Source of the DNA: Paraglaciecola sp.
GTDB lineage: Bacteria; Pseudomonadota; Gammaproteobacteria; Enterobacterales; Alteromonadaceae
Direction: 5' to 3'
NCBI GenBank assembly: GCA_009993955.1
Contig: JAACSL010000010.1
Coordinates: forward strand, 58,322-122,321
Length of the DNA: 64,000 bases
In this document: positions 50,427-63,946 of the stretch, piece by piece
Layout of the letters: every line of letters starts with the position of its first letter
Position numbering within the stretch: position 1 is the first letter of the stretch
Program-made: the position numbers and the translations under genes
The notes under the pieces: model-generated
The model's input: the letters and a program-made list of their open reading frames with translations, nothing else
What the model was told of the DNA's origin: nothing
Databases searched by the model: none

Positions 50427-51124
50427 AGTTTGGTATTACCCAAGCGTTTCAATGCAGTTACCTGCCTGAGCAACAAGAGCAGTTATTGGCCGCCATCCCC
50501 CCACCTGAAGGCTTACTTAGCCAGCATTATGATCTGCTGATTACCCTAGGATTTAGGCGCAGTGGTGAACAAGTCTATCGTCCACATTGTGCAACTTGCC
50601 AAGCATGCCAAGCCATACGCTTGCCCGTGCGTGCGTTTTCCCCATCAAAAAGTCAAAAGCGCCTGTTAAAACGTAATGCCGATCTAAAATTGGTGTTGAG
50701 TAAAGAAGATAAGGCTGAGTACTACGAGCTCTATGAACGTTACATCAACTGTCGCCATGCCGATGGCTCGATGTTTCCTGCCAGCATAGAACAGTATCGA
50801 GGTTTTATACTTAATCCATGGCAACAACAATGGTTTTTAGAGCTGTGGCATGATCAGGTTCTGATAGCCGTGGCGGTGACAGATGTAGTGAAAAATGGCC
50901 TGTCGGCTTTGTATACTTTTTTCTCGCCCGATTATGAGCAACGTTCCATCGGCACCTATGCTATATTGCAGCAAATTTCATTAGCACAACAACACCAACT
51001 GCCCTATCTCTATTTGGGATATCAAATCGACAGTTGTCAGAAAATGAACTATAAGCAGAATTTTTTGCCCCACGAACGTTTTTTGCACAATAATTGGCAT
51101 CTAATTACAAAAAAAGCTGGGTAA
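50423..51124 (+). CDS. bpt: Aspartate/glutamate leucyltransferase
   Basis: This 233-residue ATE1-like enzyme transfers leucine to N-terminal Asp or Glu, extending the bacterial N-degron pathway. It shows 'CSYLPEQQEQLL', the cysteine cluster 'PHCATCQACQAIRLPV', 'CRHADGSMFPAS', 'ALYTFFSPDYEQRSIGTYA', and 'YLYLGYQIDSCQKMNYK'. It overlaps aat by four bases, so the two are translationally coupled. infA follows 82 bases later with its own promoter. Confidence 0.95.
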   Translation: MKFGITQAFQCSYLPEQQEQLLAAIPPPEGLLSQHYDLLITLGFRRSGEQVYRPHCATCQACQAIRLPVRAFSPSKSQKRLLKRNADLKLVLSKEDKAEYYELYERYINCRHADGSMFPASIEQYRGFILNPWQQQWFLELWHDQVLIAVAVTDVVKNGLSALYTFFSPDYEQRSIGTYAILQQISLAQQHQLPYLYLGYQIDSCQKMNYKQNFLPHERFLHNNWHLITKKAG

Positions 51125-51127
51125 TGC

Positions 51128-51156
51128 TTTACACTCGCAGGCTTATTGGGCAAAAT
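51128..51156 (+). promoter_or_regulatory. Probable promoter for infA
   Basis: TTTACA (51128) and CAAAAT (51151) are spaced 17 bases apart, followed by a GC-rich discriminator (CTGCGCGGC). It lies just after the bpt stop. Confidence 0.4.
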
Positions 51157-51206
51157 CTGCGCGGCTTTTTTAGACACTTATTTTTAAACAGAGGTAACAG
51201 AGTTAA

Positions 51207-51425
51207 ATGGCGAAAGAAGATTGTATTGAAATGGAAGGAACTGTGTTGGATACCCTTCCAAATACTATGTTTCGTGTTGAGTTAGAAAATGGCCATGTCG
51301 TTACTGCCCATATTTCAGGTAAAATGCGTAAAAATTATATCCGCATTCTAACCGGCGATGCCGTCACAGTTGAAATGACGCCCTACGACTTAAGTAAAGG
51401 TCGTATCATTTATCGCGCTCGCTAG
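51207..51425 (+). CDS. infA: Translation initiation factor IF-1
   Basis: This 72-residue single OB-fold protein binds the 30S A site during initiation. The sequence is highly conserved: [19 protein letters not shown], '[20 protein letters not shown]', '[19 protein letters not shown]' and 'GRIIYRAR' at the end. AGAGGTAACAG precedes the start. Confidence 0.98.
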   Translation: MAKEDCIEMEGTVLDTLPNTMFRVELENGHVVTAHISGKMRKNYIRILTGDAVTVEMTPYDLSKGRIIYRAR

Positions 51426-51502
51426 TTAGCGCCCTGTCGGTTGTATAGTGTCATTCAAGCGGATGACTCATCCCAACAACTGACTTTATTCTAGATATCC
51501 AA

Positions 51503-51534
51503 AAAAAAGCCCCGCACACAAGCGGGGCTTTTTT
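51503..51534. terminator. Bidirectional terminator between infA and clpA
   Basis: AAAAGCCCCGC and GCGGGGCTTTT form an 11-base stem around ACACAA, flanked by A-runs and T-runs so that it works on both strands. Confidence 0.9.
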
Positions 51535-51548
51535 GTATTTAAAGATCA

Positions 51549-53816
51549 CTACGCTTCAGATTTTTCCTTAGCATCGGTGACAAACTCAAAAGCCAGCTTA
51601 TCGTTAACTAAGGTAATCTTCACGCTGCCACCGTGACTCAAGCGGCCAAAGAGCAGTTCATGCGCCAGTTCCTTTTTAATCTCTTGTTGGATGACACGTG
51701 CCATGGGGCGAGCCCCCATATTTTTGTCATAGCCTTTTTCAGCTAACCAAGCACGTGCTGGGGTAGATACTTCAAGTGAGACACCTTTGTTATCCAACTG
51801 CACTTGTAACTCAACAATAAATTTGTCGACAACCTGCAAGATAATCTCTTGATCAAGATGGTTAAACCACACTATCGCGTCAAGACGATTTCTAAATTCT
51901 GGCGAGAACAATCGATTAATCTCGCTCATGGCGTCATGACTGTGGTCTTGCTGTTTGAAGCCAATGGAGGTGCGCACGGTTTGCTGCACGCCTGCGTTGG
52001 TGGTCATGACTAACACCACATTGCGAAAATCAACCTTACGCCCGTTGTTATCTGTCAGGGTGCCATGATCCATCACTTGCAACAGAATGTTGTAGATGTC
52101 GCTGTGCGCCTTTTCAATTTCGTCGAGCAATACCACTGAATAAGGGTGTTTAATCACCGCATCAGTGAGCAAGCCACCTTGGTCAAAACCAACGTAGCCT
52201 GGTGGCGCACCAATTAAACGACTCACCGCATGGCGTTCCATATACTCCGACATATCGAAGCGTACTAATTCTACGCCCATAATTTTGGCAAGCTGGGCGG
52301 TCACCTCAGTTTTACCTACACCCGTCGGGCCAGCAAATAAGAAGTTGCCGATGGGTTTGGTTTCACTGCTAAGACCTGCTCTGGACAAATGAATGGCGTC
52401 TGTCAGTGTATCAATCGCTTGGTTTTGCCCAAATACCACTAATTTCAAATCACGATCGAGATTCTTAAGCACTTCTTTGTCAGAGGCCGACACGGATTTT
52501 TCAGGAATGCGTGCAATTTTAGCGATGATCATTTCGATGTCTGGTACACCAATGGTTTTTTTGCGTTTCGACACGGGCAACAAACGTTGACTCGCGCCAG
52601 CTTCGTCAATCACATCAATCGCTTTGTCTGGTAAGTGCCGCTCGTTGATGTACTTGGCAGACAATTCTGCTGCCGCACGAATAGCCTTATTGGTGAATCT
52701 CACACTGTGGTGTTCTTCGTATCGAGATTTCAAGCCCATCAATATTTTTGTGGTGTCATTAACGGTAGGCTCTAATACATCAATTTTTTGGAATCGACGA
52801 GCCAATGCCCGGTCTTTCTCAAAAATACCCTGATACTCTTGATAGGTCGTTGACCCGATGCAACGCAGTTCACCACTGCTTAACTTCGGTTTTAACAAAT
52901 TCGACGCATCCATTACCCCACCCGATGCCGCACCGGCACCAATGATGGTATGAATTTCATCAATAAATAAAATGGCATTTTTATCGGCGGCTAATTCTTT
53001 GAGGATGCCCTTTAAGCGTTTTTCAAAGTCGCCACGATATTTTGTTCCGGCTAACAGACCACCCATATCAAGTGAGTAGACTACTGCTGAGCTGATGACC
53101 TCAGGCACCTCTTTGCTGACGATACGATAGGCCAAGCCTTCCGCAATGGCGGTTTTACCGACACCTGCTTCACCCACAAATAGAGGATTATTTTTGCGTC
53201 TACGACATAAAATTTGAATGCAACGCTCCAATTCCACCTCGCGGCCAATCAGCGGATCAATTTTTCCGTCTTTGGCCAGTTGATTGAGGTTGGTTGAAAA
53301 CTTATGCAACATCGACGAGCCTTCTTCGCTGTCTGATGTTTCTTCTGCACTTTCGCTCGACGCGGGTGACTCGTCATCGATTTTTGATACCCCGTGGGAG
53401 ATAAAATTAACCACATCTAAACGAGTAACATCCGCTTTTTTCAGAATGTAGACCGCTTGCGATTCCTGCTCACTGAAAATTGCCACTAATACATTGGCAC
53501 CAGTAACCTCGTCTTTACCCGAGCTTTGCACATGGAAAACCGCACGCTGCAATACACGTTGAAAGCCTAAAGTAGGCTGAGTTTCCCGCTCCCTGCCTTG
53601 TTCATCAAGCAACAGCGGGGTGGTGTCTTTAACAAAATCGGTGAGTTCTTTTTTTATCGACTCAATATTTGCCCCGCACGCTTTTAGTGCATCTTTGGCC
53701 GAAGCATTATCAAGTAAGGCAAGCAACAGGTGCTCAACCGTCATAAATTCATGGCGATGTTCTCTGGCAAAAATGAACGCCTCATTCAAGGTTTGCTCTA
53801 AATCTTTGTTCAACAT
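51549..53816 (-). CDS. clpA: ATP-dependent Clp protease ATP-binding subunit ClpA
   Basis: This 755-residue AAA+ unfoldase delivers substrates to ClpP. The double Clp N-domain spans 1-145, followed by an acidic Ser-rich linker. AAA module 1 has Walker A GEAGVGKTA and Walker B 'AILFIDEIHTIIGAG'; module 2 has GPTGVGKTE and 'VVLLDEIEKAH'. A ClpP-docking loop (IGL-type) is seen near 'RTSIGFKQQ'. It follows clpS by 43 bases in one operon, the standard arrangement. Confidence 0.97.
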   Translation of the reverse strand: MLNKDLEQTLNEAFIFAREHRHEFMTVEHLLLALLDNASAKDALKACGANIESIKKELTDFVKDTTPLLLDEQGRERETQPTLGFQRVLQRAVFHVQSSGKDEVTGANVLVAIFSEQESQAVYILKKADVTRLDVVNFISHGVSKIDDESPASSESAEETSDSEEGSSMLHKFSTNLNQLAKDGKIDPLIGREVELERCIQILCRRRKNNPLFVGEAGVGKTAIAEGLAYRIVSKEVPEVISSAVVYSLDMGGLLAGTKYRGDFEKRLKGILKELAADKNAILFIDEIHTIIGAGAASGGVMDASNLLKPKLSSGELRCIGSTTYQEYQGIFEKDRALARRFQKIDVLEPTVNDTTKILMGLKSRYEEHHSVRFTNKAIRAAAELSAKYINERHLPDKAIDVIDEAGASQRLLPVSKRKKTIGVPDIEMIIAKIARIPEKSVSASDKEVLKNLDRDLKLVVFGQNQAIDTLTDAIHLSRAGLSSETKPIGNFLFAGPTGVGKTEVTAQLAKIMGVELVRFDMSEYMERHAVSRLIGAPPGYVGFDQGGLLTDAVIKHPYSVVLLDEIEKAHSDIYNILLQVMDHGTLTDNNGRKVDFRNVVLVMTTNAGVQQTVRTSIGFKQQDHSHDAMSEINRLFSPEFRNRLDAIVWFNHLDQEIILQVVDKFIVELQVQLDNKGVSLEVSTPARAWLAEKGYDKNMGARPMARVIQQEIKKELAHELLFGRLSHGGSVKITLVNDKLAFEFVTDAKEKSEA

Positions 53817-53859
53817 ATATGTGCCCTCTGCCTACTGCCCAATTCGCCTACCCTATACA

Positions 53860-54180
53860 CTACGCCTGTTCCATTGTGCACATCAAGGGGTGTTGATGTT
53901 CTCTTGCGTAACGTGTTACCTGCATTACTTTTGTTTCTGCAATCTCTGCAGTATATATGCCACAAACAGCGCGACCACGATAGTGCACGCTGAGCATAAT
54001 TTGTTGGGCTTTCTCTGCATCAAGATTAAAAAATCGCATCAGCACCTCAATCACAAAATCCATCGGGGTGTAATCATCATTGTTGAGCAAAACCTTGTAC
54101 ATGGGCGGTGGAACAGCTTTTTGTCTGACCGTATCAAGCTGCTTTTCCCGCTCTATATTAATTGTGTTGTCTTTACTCAT
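53860..54180 (-). CDS. clpS: ClpA adaptor protein ClpS
   Basis: This 106-residue adaptor binds N-degron residues and ClpA. The recognition pocket motif is '[18 protein letters not shown]', followed by '[20 protein letters not shown]' with the conserved His. The N-terminal 25 residues are the flexible tail that enters ClpA. It is divergent from cspD, as in E. coli. Confidence 0.96.
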   Translation of the reverse strand: MSKDNTINIEREKQLDTVRQKAVPPPMYKVLLNNDDYTPMDFVIEVLMRFFNLDAEKAQQIMLSVHYRGRAVCGIYTAEIAETKVMQVTRYAREHQHPLMCTMEQA

Positions 54181-54280
54181 ATTTCAAAACTACTGTTAGT
54201 TTGGACTCTACATACGACGAAAACGTTAAAAACGATTCCATTAAAGTTTCTTTACAATCCAAGGAAAAATCAAATATGCC

Positions 54281-54310
54281 TTGACAATAAGCGGTCAAAA
54301 AACCTACATT
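54281..54310 (+). promoter_or_regulatory. Probable cspD promoter with a -35-centred inverted repeat
   Basis: TTGACA (54281) is a perfect -35 and TACATT (54305) a fair -10, spaced 18 bases. TTGAC and GTCAA form an inverted repeat over the -35. The implied 5' leader is about 120 bases, long as in many cold-shock mRNAs, and includes a stem CACACTG/CAGTGTG (54353-54389). Confidence 0.55.
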
Positions 54311-54434
54311 TTCTAAGACGGTTGTATTGAGTAGTTAGCTCGTCTGTACTGTCACACTGCTATTTACCATGTTTTGAGATAACAGTGTGGGGTCAAAGTA
54401 GTATTTGTTCAAGGGATTAAAAGGAAGCAGAAGT

Positions 54435-54653
54435 ATGGCAGTCGGCAAAGTAAAATGGTTCAATAATGCAAAAGGGTTTGGATTTATTGTTCCGGATGAT
54501 GGCGGAGAAGATATATTTGCACACTACTCCACTATCCAAATGGAGGGATATCGTTCTCTCAAAGCTGGACAAGAAGTCAAGTATGACGTGCAACAAGGCC
54601 CTAAAGGTCTGCACGCTGAAAATATTGATTTCAAAATCGAACCCGAACGCTAG
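54435..54653 (+). CDS. cspD: Cold-shock-like protein CspD
   Basis: This 72-residue cold-shock domain protein starts at the ATG at 54435 (MAVGKVKWFNNAKGFGFI) with AAGGAAG upstream. RNP1 is KGFGFIVP and RNP2 is DIFAHYS. E. coli CspD inhibits replication in stationary phase by binding single-stranded DNA. Its position divergent to clpS identifies the paralogue as cspD. Confidence 0.94.
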   Translation: MAVGKVKWFNNAKGFGFIVPDDGGEDIFAHYSTIQMEGYRSLKAGQEVKYDVQQGPKGLHAENIDFKIEPER

Positions 54654-54667
54654 AACACAATCTTCAT

Positions 54668-54698
54668 AAAAAAGCAGACTCAAGAGTCTGCTTTTTTT
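54668..54698. terminator. Bidirectional terminator between cspD and icd
   Basis: AAAAAAGCAGACT and AGTCTGCTTTTTT pair around CAAG, with T-runs on both strands. Confidence 0.88.
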
Positions 54699-54718
54699 CT
54701 TTTTGCTCCGTAATAATC

Positions 54719-56980
<2,262 letters not shown>

Positions 56981-57248
56981 CTACCATGCAGATATAAACA
57001 ATCCATGATGTTGCCAAACGGCATACCATGGCCTGTAAAAACTCGCTTAAGTACAACACGTGTTAGACTGTGTGAAATAAGCAAACAAATCCCTAAACAA
57101 ACGCCAGATAATAACTGCCCAATTGACTTAAGTACAAGTTTTACTTGCAAATTATATTTTGCGAAGCACACTTTACGGCGAGTGATTATGGGATATTAAT
57201 TGTCATATTATTGACCAGTATGTGAGCTTTTAGCCATCTTTAGCCCTT

Positions 57249-57851
57249 ATGAAATTAGCCAAGTCAGCAAATAAACAGCCAAGGCCCAGCCAAGGTCGCC
57301 AATCCTCTACTAACGAAGCGCGACGTATTGTTCTGTTCAACAAACCCTTTGATGTTTTAACCCAATTCACGGATGAAAATGGCCGCGCAACCTTAAAAGA
57401 TTATATTCCTATCCCCAATATCTATGCCGCTGGACGTTTAGATCGCGACAGTGAGGGTTTGTTAGTATTGACCAATGACGGCAAACTGCAAAATCGTCTG
57501 GCTTCACCAAAACAAAAGACGCCAAAAACCTATTGGGTGCAAGTAGAGGGAGTGCCCGAAGACGCCGTCTTGCAGCAACTCAGCAAAGGGCTTGAATTAA
57601 AAGATGGGTTAACCGCTCCGGCAAAGGTAGAACGTATGCCTGAACCGGATATCTGGCCACGCCAGCCACCTGTCAGATTCCGCCAGTCTATTCCAACCAG
57701 CTGGTTAGCCATTACCATTACCGAAGGGCGAAACAGACAAGTTAGACGTATGACTGCACATATTGGTCACCCTACCCTTCGACTTATTCGTTATAGCATA
57801 GGTACATGGAGTATAGATGGCATCGCCAGTGGTGCTTATAAGTGCTTATAA
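57249..57851 (+). CDS. rluE: 23S rRNA pseudouridine synthase RluE
   Basis: This 200-residue RsuA-family enzyme has no S4 domain, as in RluE, which modifies 23S rRNA U2457. The catalytic Asp lies in '[19 protein letters not shown]'; '[13 protein letters not shown]'-like sequence ([12 protein letters not shown]) and '[23 protein letters not shown]' (core GRNRQVRRM) are intact. It precedes mnmA and is divergent from icd. Confidence 0.93.
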   Translation: MKLAKSANKQPRPSQGRQSSTNEARRIVLFNKPFDVLTQFTDENGRATLKDYIPIPNIYAAGRLDRDSEGLLVLTNDGKLQNRLASPKQKTPKTYWVQVEGVPEDAVLQQLSKGLELKDGLTAPAKVERMPEPDIWPRQPPVRFRQSIPTSWLAITITEGRNRQVRRMTAHIGHPTLRLIRYSIGTWSIDGIASGAYKCL

Positions 57852-57911
57852 ATGAGCCGTACACAAGAATGCTTGTGGATGGAAAATCTCGCGCAAAAAC
57901 AGATTAAGCGG

Positions 57912-57940
57912 GTGATTTAGTTAATCAATTTTGCTAGACT
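57912..57940 (+). promoter_or_regulatory. Possible promoter for mnmA
   Basis: TGCTAGACT (extended -10 at 57935-57940) with a TCGCGTCC discriminator lies about 35 bases before mnmA. The -35 is weak. Confidence 0.4.
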
Positions 57941-57976
57941 TCGCGTCCATTTTTTACGAGTAAATCTTGCGTTAAT

Positions 57977-59134
57977 ATGTCTCAGAACACAGCCACAGGT
58001 ACAGCAAACAAAGAGCAAGTCAAAGACTCAACGACAGCGGCTAACCGTCATCTAAAAGTTATCGTTGGCATGTCTGGTGGTGTGGACTCATCGGTGTCTG
58101 CTTACCTGCTAAAAGAACAGGGCTATCAGGTTGAAGGCCTGTTCATGAAAAACTGGGAAGAAGATGATGACACGGAGTATTGCTCAGCCGCCGAAGACCT
58201 GCACGACGCACAAGCGGTAGCCGATAAACTTGGCATCAAATTACATACGATAAACTTTGCTGCTGAATACTGGGACAATGTGTTTGAGTATTTCCTCGCC
58301 GAGTATAAGGCGGGGCGTACTCCAAATCCTGACATCATGTGCAATAAAGAAATCAAATTTAAAGCATTCTTGGAGTTTGCCGCTGAAGAGCTTGGCGCTG
58401 ATTATATTGCTACCGGCCACTACGTGCAGCGCCAACAACAAGATGGTAAGTGGCAAATGCTCCGCGGCCTCGACGGCAACAAAGACCAGAGTTATTTCTT
58501 GTACACCTTGTCACATGAACATATCGCACAAACGTTGTTTCCTATTGGTCACTTAGACAAACCCGTGGTGCGTGACATTGCGTTAGCTCAAGGCTTAGTG
58601 ACTCATGATAAAAAAGACAGCACTGGTATCTGCTTCATTGGTGAACGCAAATTCAAGGACTTTTTAGGTCGATATTTACCGGCTCAGCCAGGTAACATCG
58701 AAACCACTGATGGGCAAGTCATCGGTCAACATGATGGTTTGATGTATCACACGATGGGGCAACGTAAAGGTTTATTAATTGGTGGCTTGCGCGATTATGC
58801 GGAAGAACCGTGGTACGTGGTAGACAAAGACGTGGCCAGAAACGTACTGATCGTTGGGCAAGGCGCCAATCATCCGCGATTATTCTCAAACGGATTAATT
58901 GCCAATCAATTACACTGGGTTGACAGACAAGGCCCACAAAGCGCCATGCGCTGTGCGGTTAAAACTCGCTACCGCCAGGCAGACATAAGCTGTGAAATCA
59001 TTCCCCAAACAGATGGAACTGTGCGAGTTATCTTCGACCAGCCACAAAAGGCAGTCACCCCCGGTCAATCAGCCGTCTTTTACCAAGGTTCTGTTTGCCT
59101 CGGTGGCGGCATCATAGAGAATTATCTACGTTAA
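57977..59134 (+). CDS. mnmA: tRNA-specific 2-thiouridylase MnmA
   Basis: This 385-residue enzyme thiolates U34 of tRNA for Glu, Gln and Lys. The PP-loop is GMSGGVDSS near 33. The first catalytic Cys lies in '[13 protein letters not shown]' and the second in '[13 protein letters not shown]'; '[10 protein letters not shown]' and 'HTMGQRKGL' are conserved. A 25-residue hydrophilic N-terminal extension precedes the core. hflD starts one base after its stop. Confidence 0.97.
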   Translation: MSQNTATGTANKEQVKDSTTAANRHLKVIVGMSGGVDSSVSAYLLKEQGYQVEGLFMKNWEEDDDTEYCSAAEDLHDAQAVADKLGIKLHTINFAAEYWDNVFEYFLAEYKAGRTPNPDIMCNKEIKFKAFLEFAAEELGADYIATGHYVQRQQQDGKWQMLRGLDGNKDQSYFLYTLSHEHIAQTLFPIGHLDKPVVRDIALAQGLVTHDKKDSTGICFIGERKFKDFLGRYLPAQPGNIETTDGQVIGQHDGLMYHTMGQRKGLLIGGLRDYAEEPWYVVDKDVARNVLIVGQGANHPRLFSNGLIANQLHWVDRQGPQSAMRCAVKTRYRQADISCEIIPQTDGTVRVIFDQPQKAVTPGQSAVFYQGSVCLGGGIIENYLR

Positions 59135-59135
59135 T

Positions 59136-61168
<2,033 letters not shown>

Positions 61169-61201
61169 GGTCTTTAAGTCAGCATTTTTGTCCTAAATAA
61201 C

Positions 61202-61237
61202 TCACCTTGACTACACTTGGTCAAGGTGACGTTTTTT
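61202..61237 (+). terminator. Rho-independent terminator after purB
   Basis: TCACCTTGAC and GTCAAGGTGA form a ten-base stem with an eight-base loop, followed by CG and six T. It closes the rluE/mnmA-hflD-purB block. Confidence 0.88.
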
Positions 61238-61251
61238 AAAAGGACTTAAAA

Positions 61252-62481
61252 ATGTTGAAATCGCTGTTAAAAGCCTGGCTGTGGGCTGGTGTTGCTCACT
61301 GTGCTAACGACAATATTTCGCCTCTACGTATTACCAATATGATGGCACTCATCGTCATTGCGGTCTCTGTTTGTCAACTGCCTGTCGCTGTGTGGTTCTG
61401 GCACGATGGTGGCGCCACAGAGATTGCCATTGTGGCTTGTACCGTCACCCTGCTATGTTTAGTGCCTATATTCAACGCTTGGCAAGCCTATACACTGGCT
61501 AAGTTATTTTTAATCAGCGTTTACATCGGCGATATTTTACTCTCTAGTATTCTTTGGCAAATCAACCTCAACATTCATTATTTTTATCTGCTTGCCATAC
61601 TCTTTTGTCCCTTCTTTTTTTACGACAACGAGAGACCTTGGATGTGGCTAAGTATATTGTCGCTGGGGGCATTATTTGTGCTCAGTGAATTATATTTTTT
61701 GCTCAACAGCACTCAGATTTTCTCCTTGCATCAGCAAGTCTTTAAAATTTCTTGCGCCAGTTTATTCGCTTTGGCGAGTGTAGTGTGCAGCGTGCATTTG
61801 CAAAAAAATGTCACACGCAGTTGGCGAAAATTAGCCGAAGAAAAACGCCGCTCAGAGCAGTTATTATTGAACATTCTGCCCTCTACCATCGCGCAACGCC
61901 TCAAAGATTCAAATACCCTAATAGCCGATTATTTCGCCCAAGCCAGTATTCTGTTTGCCGATATTCAAGACTTTACCCCGTTGTGCAAGCAGATGAGTCC
62001 GCAAAAATTAGTATCATTACTTAATGAGTTGTTTTGTCAGTTTGATTTACTCGCTGCCCACTATGGTTTGGAAAAAATTAAAACCAGTGGTGATGGCTAT
62101 ATGGCCGCTGCTGGCTTACCAAAAGCAAATGCCTCACATTCTATTCAGTGCTGCGCCTGTGCCCTGGATATGCAACAGTCATTTCAACACTTCTGTCGTA
62201 CCCATCGGCTTACCGTGGGCTTACGCATTGGCATAGGGTGTGGCGAGGTTGTCGCGGGGGTGATTGGCAAAAATAAATTCAGTTACGACATGTGGGGTGA
62301 AGCCGTCAATCTTGCTTCGCGCATGGAAAGCCACGGCGAGTGTCGTAAAATACAAACCACGCAGAGCACCTACGAGCGCAGTAAACATTTGTTTAATTTT
62401 AGTAAACGTGGTGACATTGATATCAAAGGTATAGGTCGAGTGACAACCTACTGGTTGCTAGACCGAAAGCCGTCACATTAG
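61252..62481 (+). CDS. Membrane class III adenylate cyclase
   Basis: This 409-residue protein has an N-terminal block of about six helices (30-175), a short linker and a C-terminal class III cyclase domain (about 215-400). Metal aspartates are in 'ILFADIQDFTP' and 'KTSGDGY'. The purine-specifying Lys (EKIKTSGD) and Asp (SYDMWGEAVNLASRME) mark it as an adenylate rather than guanylate cyclase; the Asn and Arg of NLASR complete the active site. It should make cAMP at the inner membrane in answer to an unknown signal. It starts 15 bases after the purB terminator and ends seven bases before roxA. Confidence 0.92.
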   Translation: MLKSLLKAWLWAGVAHCANDNISPLRITNMMALIVIAVSVCQLPVAVWFWHDGGATEIAIVACTVTLLCLVPIFNAWQAYTLAKLFLISVYIGDILLSSILWQINLNIHYFYLLAILFCPFFFYDNERPWMWLSILSLGALFVLSELYFLLNSTQIFSLHQQVFKISCASLFALASVVCSVHLQKNVTRSWRKLAEEKRRSEQLLLNILPSTIAQRLKDSNTLIADYFAQASILFADIQDFTPLCKQMSPQKLVSLLNELFCQFDLLAAHYGLEKIKTSGDGYMAAAGLPKANASHSIQCCACALDMQQSFQHFCRTHRLTVGLRIGIGCGEVVAGVIGKNKFSYDMWGEAVNLASRMESHGECRKIQTTQSTYERSKHLFNFSKRGDIDIKGIGRVTTYWLLDRKPSH

Positions 62482-62488
62482 AGATCCT

Positions 62489-63640
62489 ATGCAGCCACTA
62501 CACCACTTCGATGTTCAAGACTTTCTTAAGCACTATTGGCAACAACGTCCCTTATACATTAAGCAGGGCTTTAGCCATTTTGTTGATCCCATAGACGAAA
62601 ACGAATTGGCAGGACTCGCCTTAGAGGAAAACATTGATTCTCGTTTAATAAGCTTCCATCGTAATCGTTGGCAGGTTACGCAAGGGCCGTTTACCGATGT
62701 CAACGCACTGTGCAAAGGCAAGTGGAGTTTGTTGGTCCAGGGGGTGGATCAACATTGCCCCCCTGCCGATGCATTAATGCAGGCTTTTAATTTTCTACCA
62801 AATTGGCGCATGACGGATCTGCTGGTGAGTTTTTCCAGTCCCGGCGCTGGTGTTGGTGCGCATATCGACCAATACGATGTGTTTATTATTCAAGGTAAAG
62901 GCAGTCGACGTTGGCAAGTCGGTTTACCAGGCGATTACTGCGAACAACGACCTCATCCCAATCTCAAGCAAATCAGTGCATTTGAGGCGGTAATTGATGT
63001 AGAAATGCACAGTGGCGACATACTTTATATTCCACCTCACCATCCACACAATGGCATAGCGAGTGCATTTTGTATGAATTACTCGGTGGGTTTTCGGGCG
63101 CCTAATCCACAAGAAATGCTAGCCTCGCTTGCCGACTATGCGGCAGAAAAACACATTTTCACTGAACGTTATCGTGATGTGCAGATTGCCAGCCGTTCAC
63201 GTGCTGCTGAAATAAAACTACAAGAAATACAGGCCATACGGCGAAGCCTTGAAGACGTCTTATACTCACCTCATTTTCCCCAATGGTTAGGTAAATTTTT
63301 GAGTGAAAGCAATGGCTTAGCCATAGAACCTGAATTAGTGGATGGAAGCTACAATGAATCGAACATTCGCGAGATGTTATTGGATGACGTTGTTTTTATT
63401 CGCGAGGCTGGCGTGCGCCCCATTTTTTTTGAGGAGCAAGATACTGATCTAAATGAATTTAATTTCTATATCGGCGGACAAGGTTTTTCTGTACCACGTG
63501 CATCACAAACCCTCGTTAAAAACTTTCTAAATCAGCAAGAATTTCACTTAGAAAACAAAAATGATCAACAAAACTGTTTATTTTTTACACAACTTCTGAC
63601 TAAACTAGTGAGTGCTGGGTATTGGTACCCCGCACAATAG
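62489..63640 (+). CDS. roxA: Ribosomal protein uL16 3-hydroxylase RoxA (YcfD)
   Basis: This 383-residue JmjC-type Fe(II)/2-oxoglutarate dioxygenase hydroxylates an arginine of ribosomal protein uL16. The iron ligands are His and Asp in 'GAHIDQYDVFIIQ' and the His in 'YIPPHHPHNGIA'. 'QRPLYIKQGF' near the start and 'WQVGLPGDY' are typical. A winged-helix C-terminal part follows. It lies seven bases after the cyclase stop (GAGATCC ribosome site), suggesting one transcript. Confidence 0.93.
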   Translation: MQPLHHFDVQDFLKHYWQQRPLYIKQGFSHFVDPIDENELAGLALEENIDSRLISFHRNRWQVTQGPFTDVNALCKGKWSLLVQGVDQHCPPADALMQAFNFLPNWRMTDLLVSFSSPGAGVGAHIDQYDVFIIQGKGSRRWQVGLPGDYCEQRPHPNLKQISAFEAVIDVEMHSGDILYIPPHHPHNGIASAFCMNYSVGFRAPNPQEMLASLADYAAEKHIFTERYRDVQIASRSRAAEIKLQEIQAIRRSLEDVLYSPHFPQWLGKFLSESNGLAIEPELVDGSYNESNIREMLLDDVVFIREAGVRPIFFEEQDTDLNEFNFYIGGQGFSVPRASQTLVKNFLNQQEFHLENKNDQQNCLFFTQLLTKLVSAGYWYPAQ

Positions 63641-63650
63641 GAGTAACCAT

Positions 63651-63929
63651 ATGACGTTTACTGTCAAAAACGTCGACTGGGGAAACGAACAACACAAACT
63701 TCGCAAAATAAGAGAAAAAGTTTTTGTTTGCCAATGGCGTATTCCAGTGGAATACGAGTTTGATCAACAAGACAGGCTTGCTTTTCATGTCTTGGTGGTT
63801 GATGAAAACGACAGTGCAGTAGCGACCGGCCGCATTACTCCGAATGGAGAAATTGGTCGCATTGCGGTTGAACCTCAATACCGAGGGCCAGAAGTATACC
63901 AAACACTATTTAACCCCAATCCTGTTTAA
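63651..63929 (+). pseudogene. GNAT acetyltransferase, shortened at its 3' end
   Basis: From the ATG at 63651 (AGGAG upstream, ten bases after roxA) 92 residues can be read: 'VDWGNEQHKLRKIREKVF', 'VCQWRIPVEYEFDQQD', 'HVLVVDENDSAVATGRI' and 'GEIGRIAVEPQYRGPEVYQ'. This is the first two-thirds of the GNAT fold, including the acetyl-CoA pyrophosphate loop region. Members next to roxA usually run to about 140 residues and end with a GFQPVG/EAGIPH-type segment that is absent here. After VYQTLF the frame becomes NPNPV and stops. An insertion or frameshift at about 63912 is likely; the window ends too soon to be sure. Confidence 0.6.
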
Positions 63930-63946
63930 GAAATTGAACTAAATGC

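Noticed and set aside
51426..51500. tRNA gene between infA and clpA
   Set aside because: Some relatives carry a tRNA near infA, but no cloverleaf, T-loop or CCA-like end is visible here.
53620..54330. Long plus-strand open frame of 236 codons opposite clpA/clpS
   Set aside because: It lies antisense to conserved clpA and clpS, has low-complexity Ser/Leu/Arg-rich sequence and no family resemblance.
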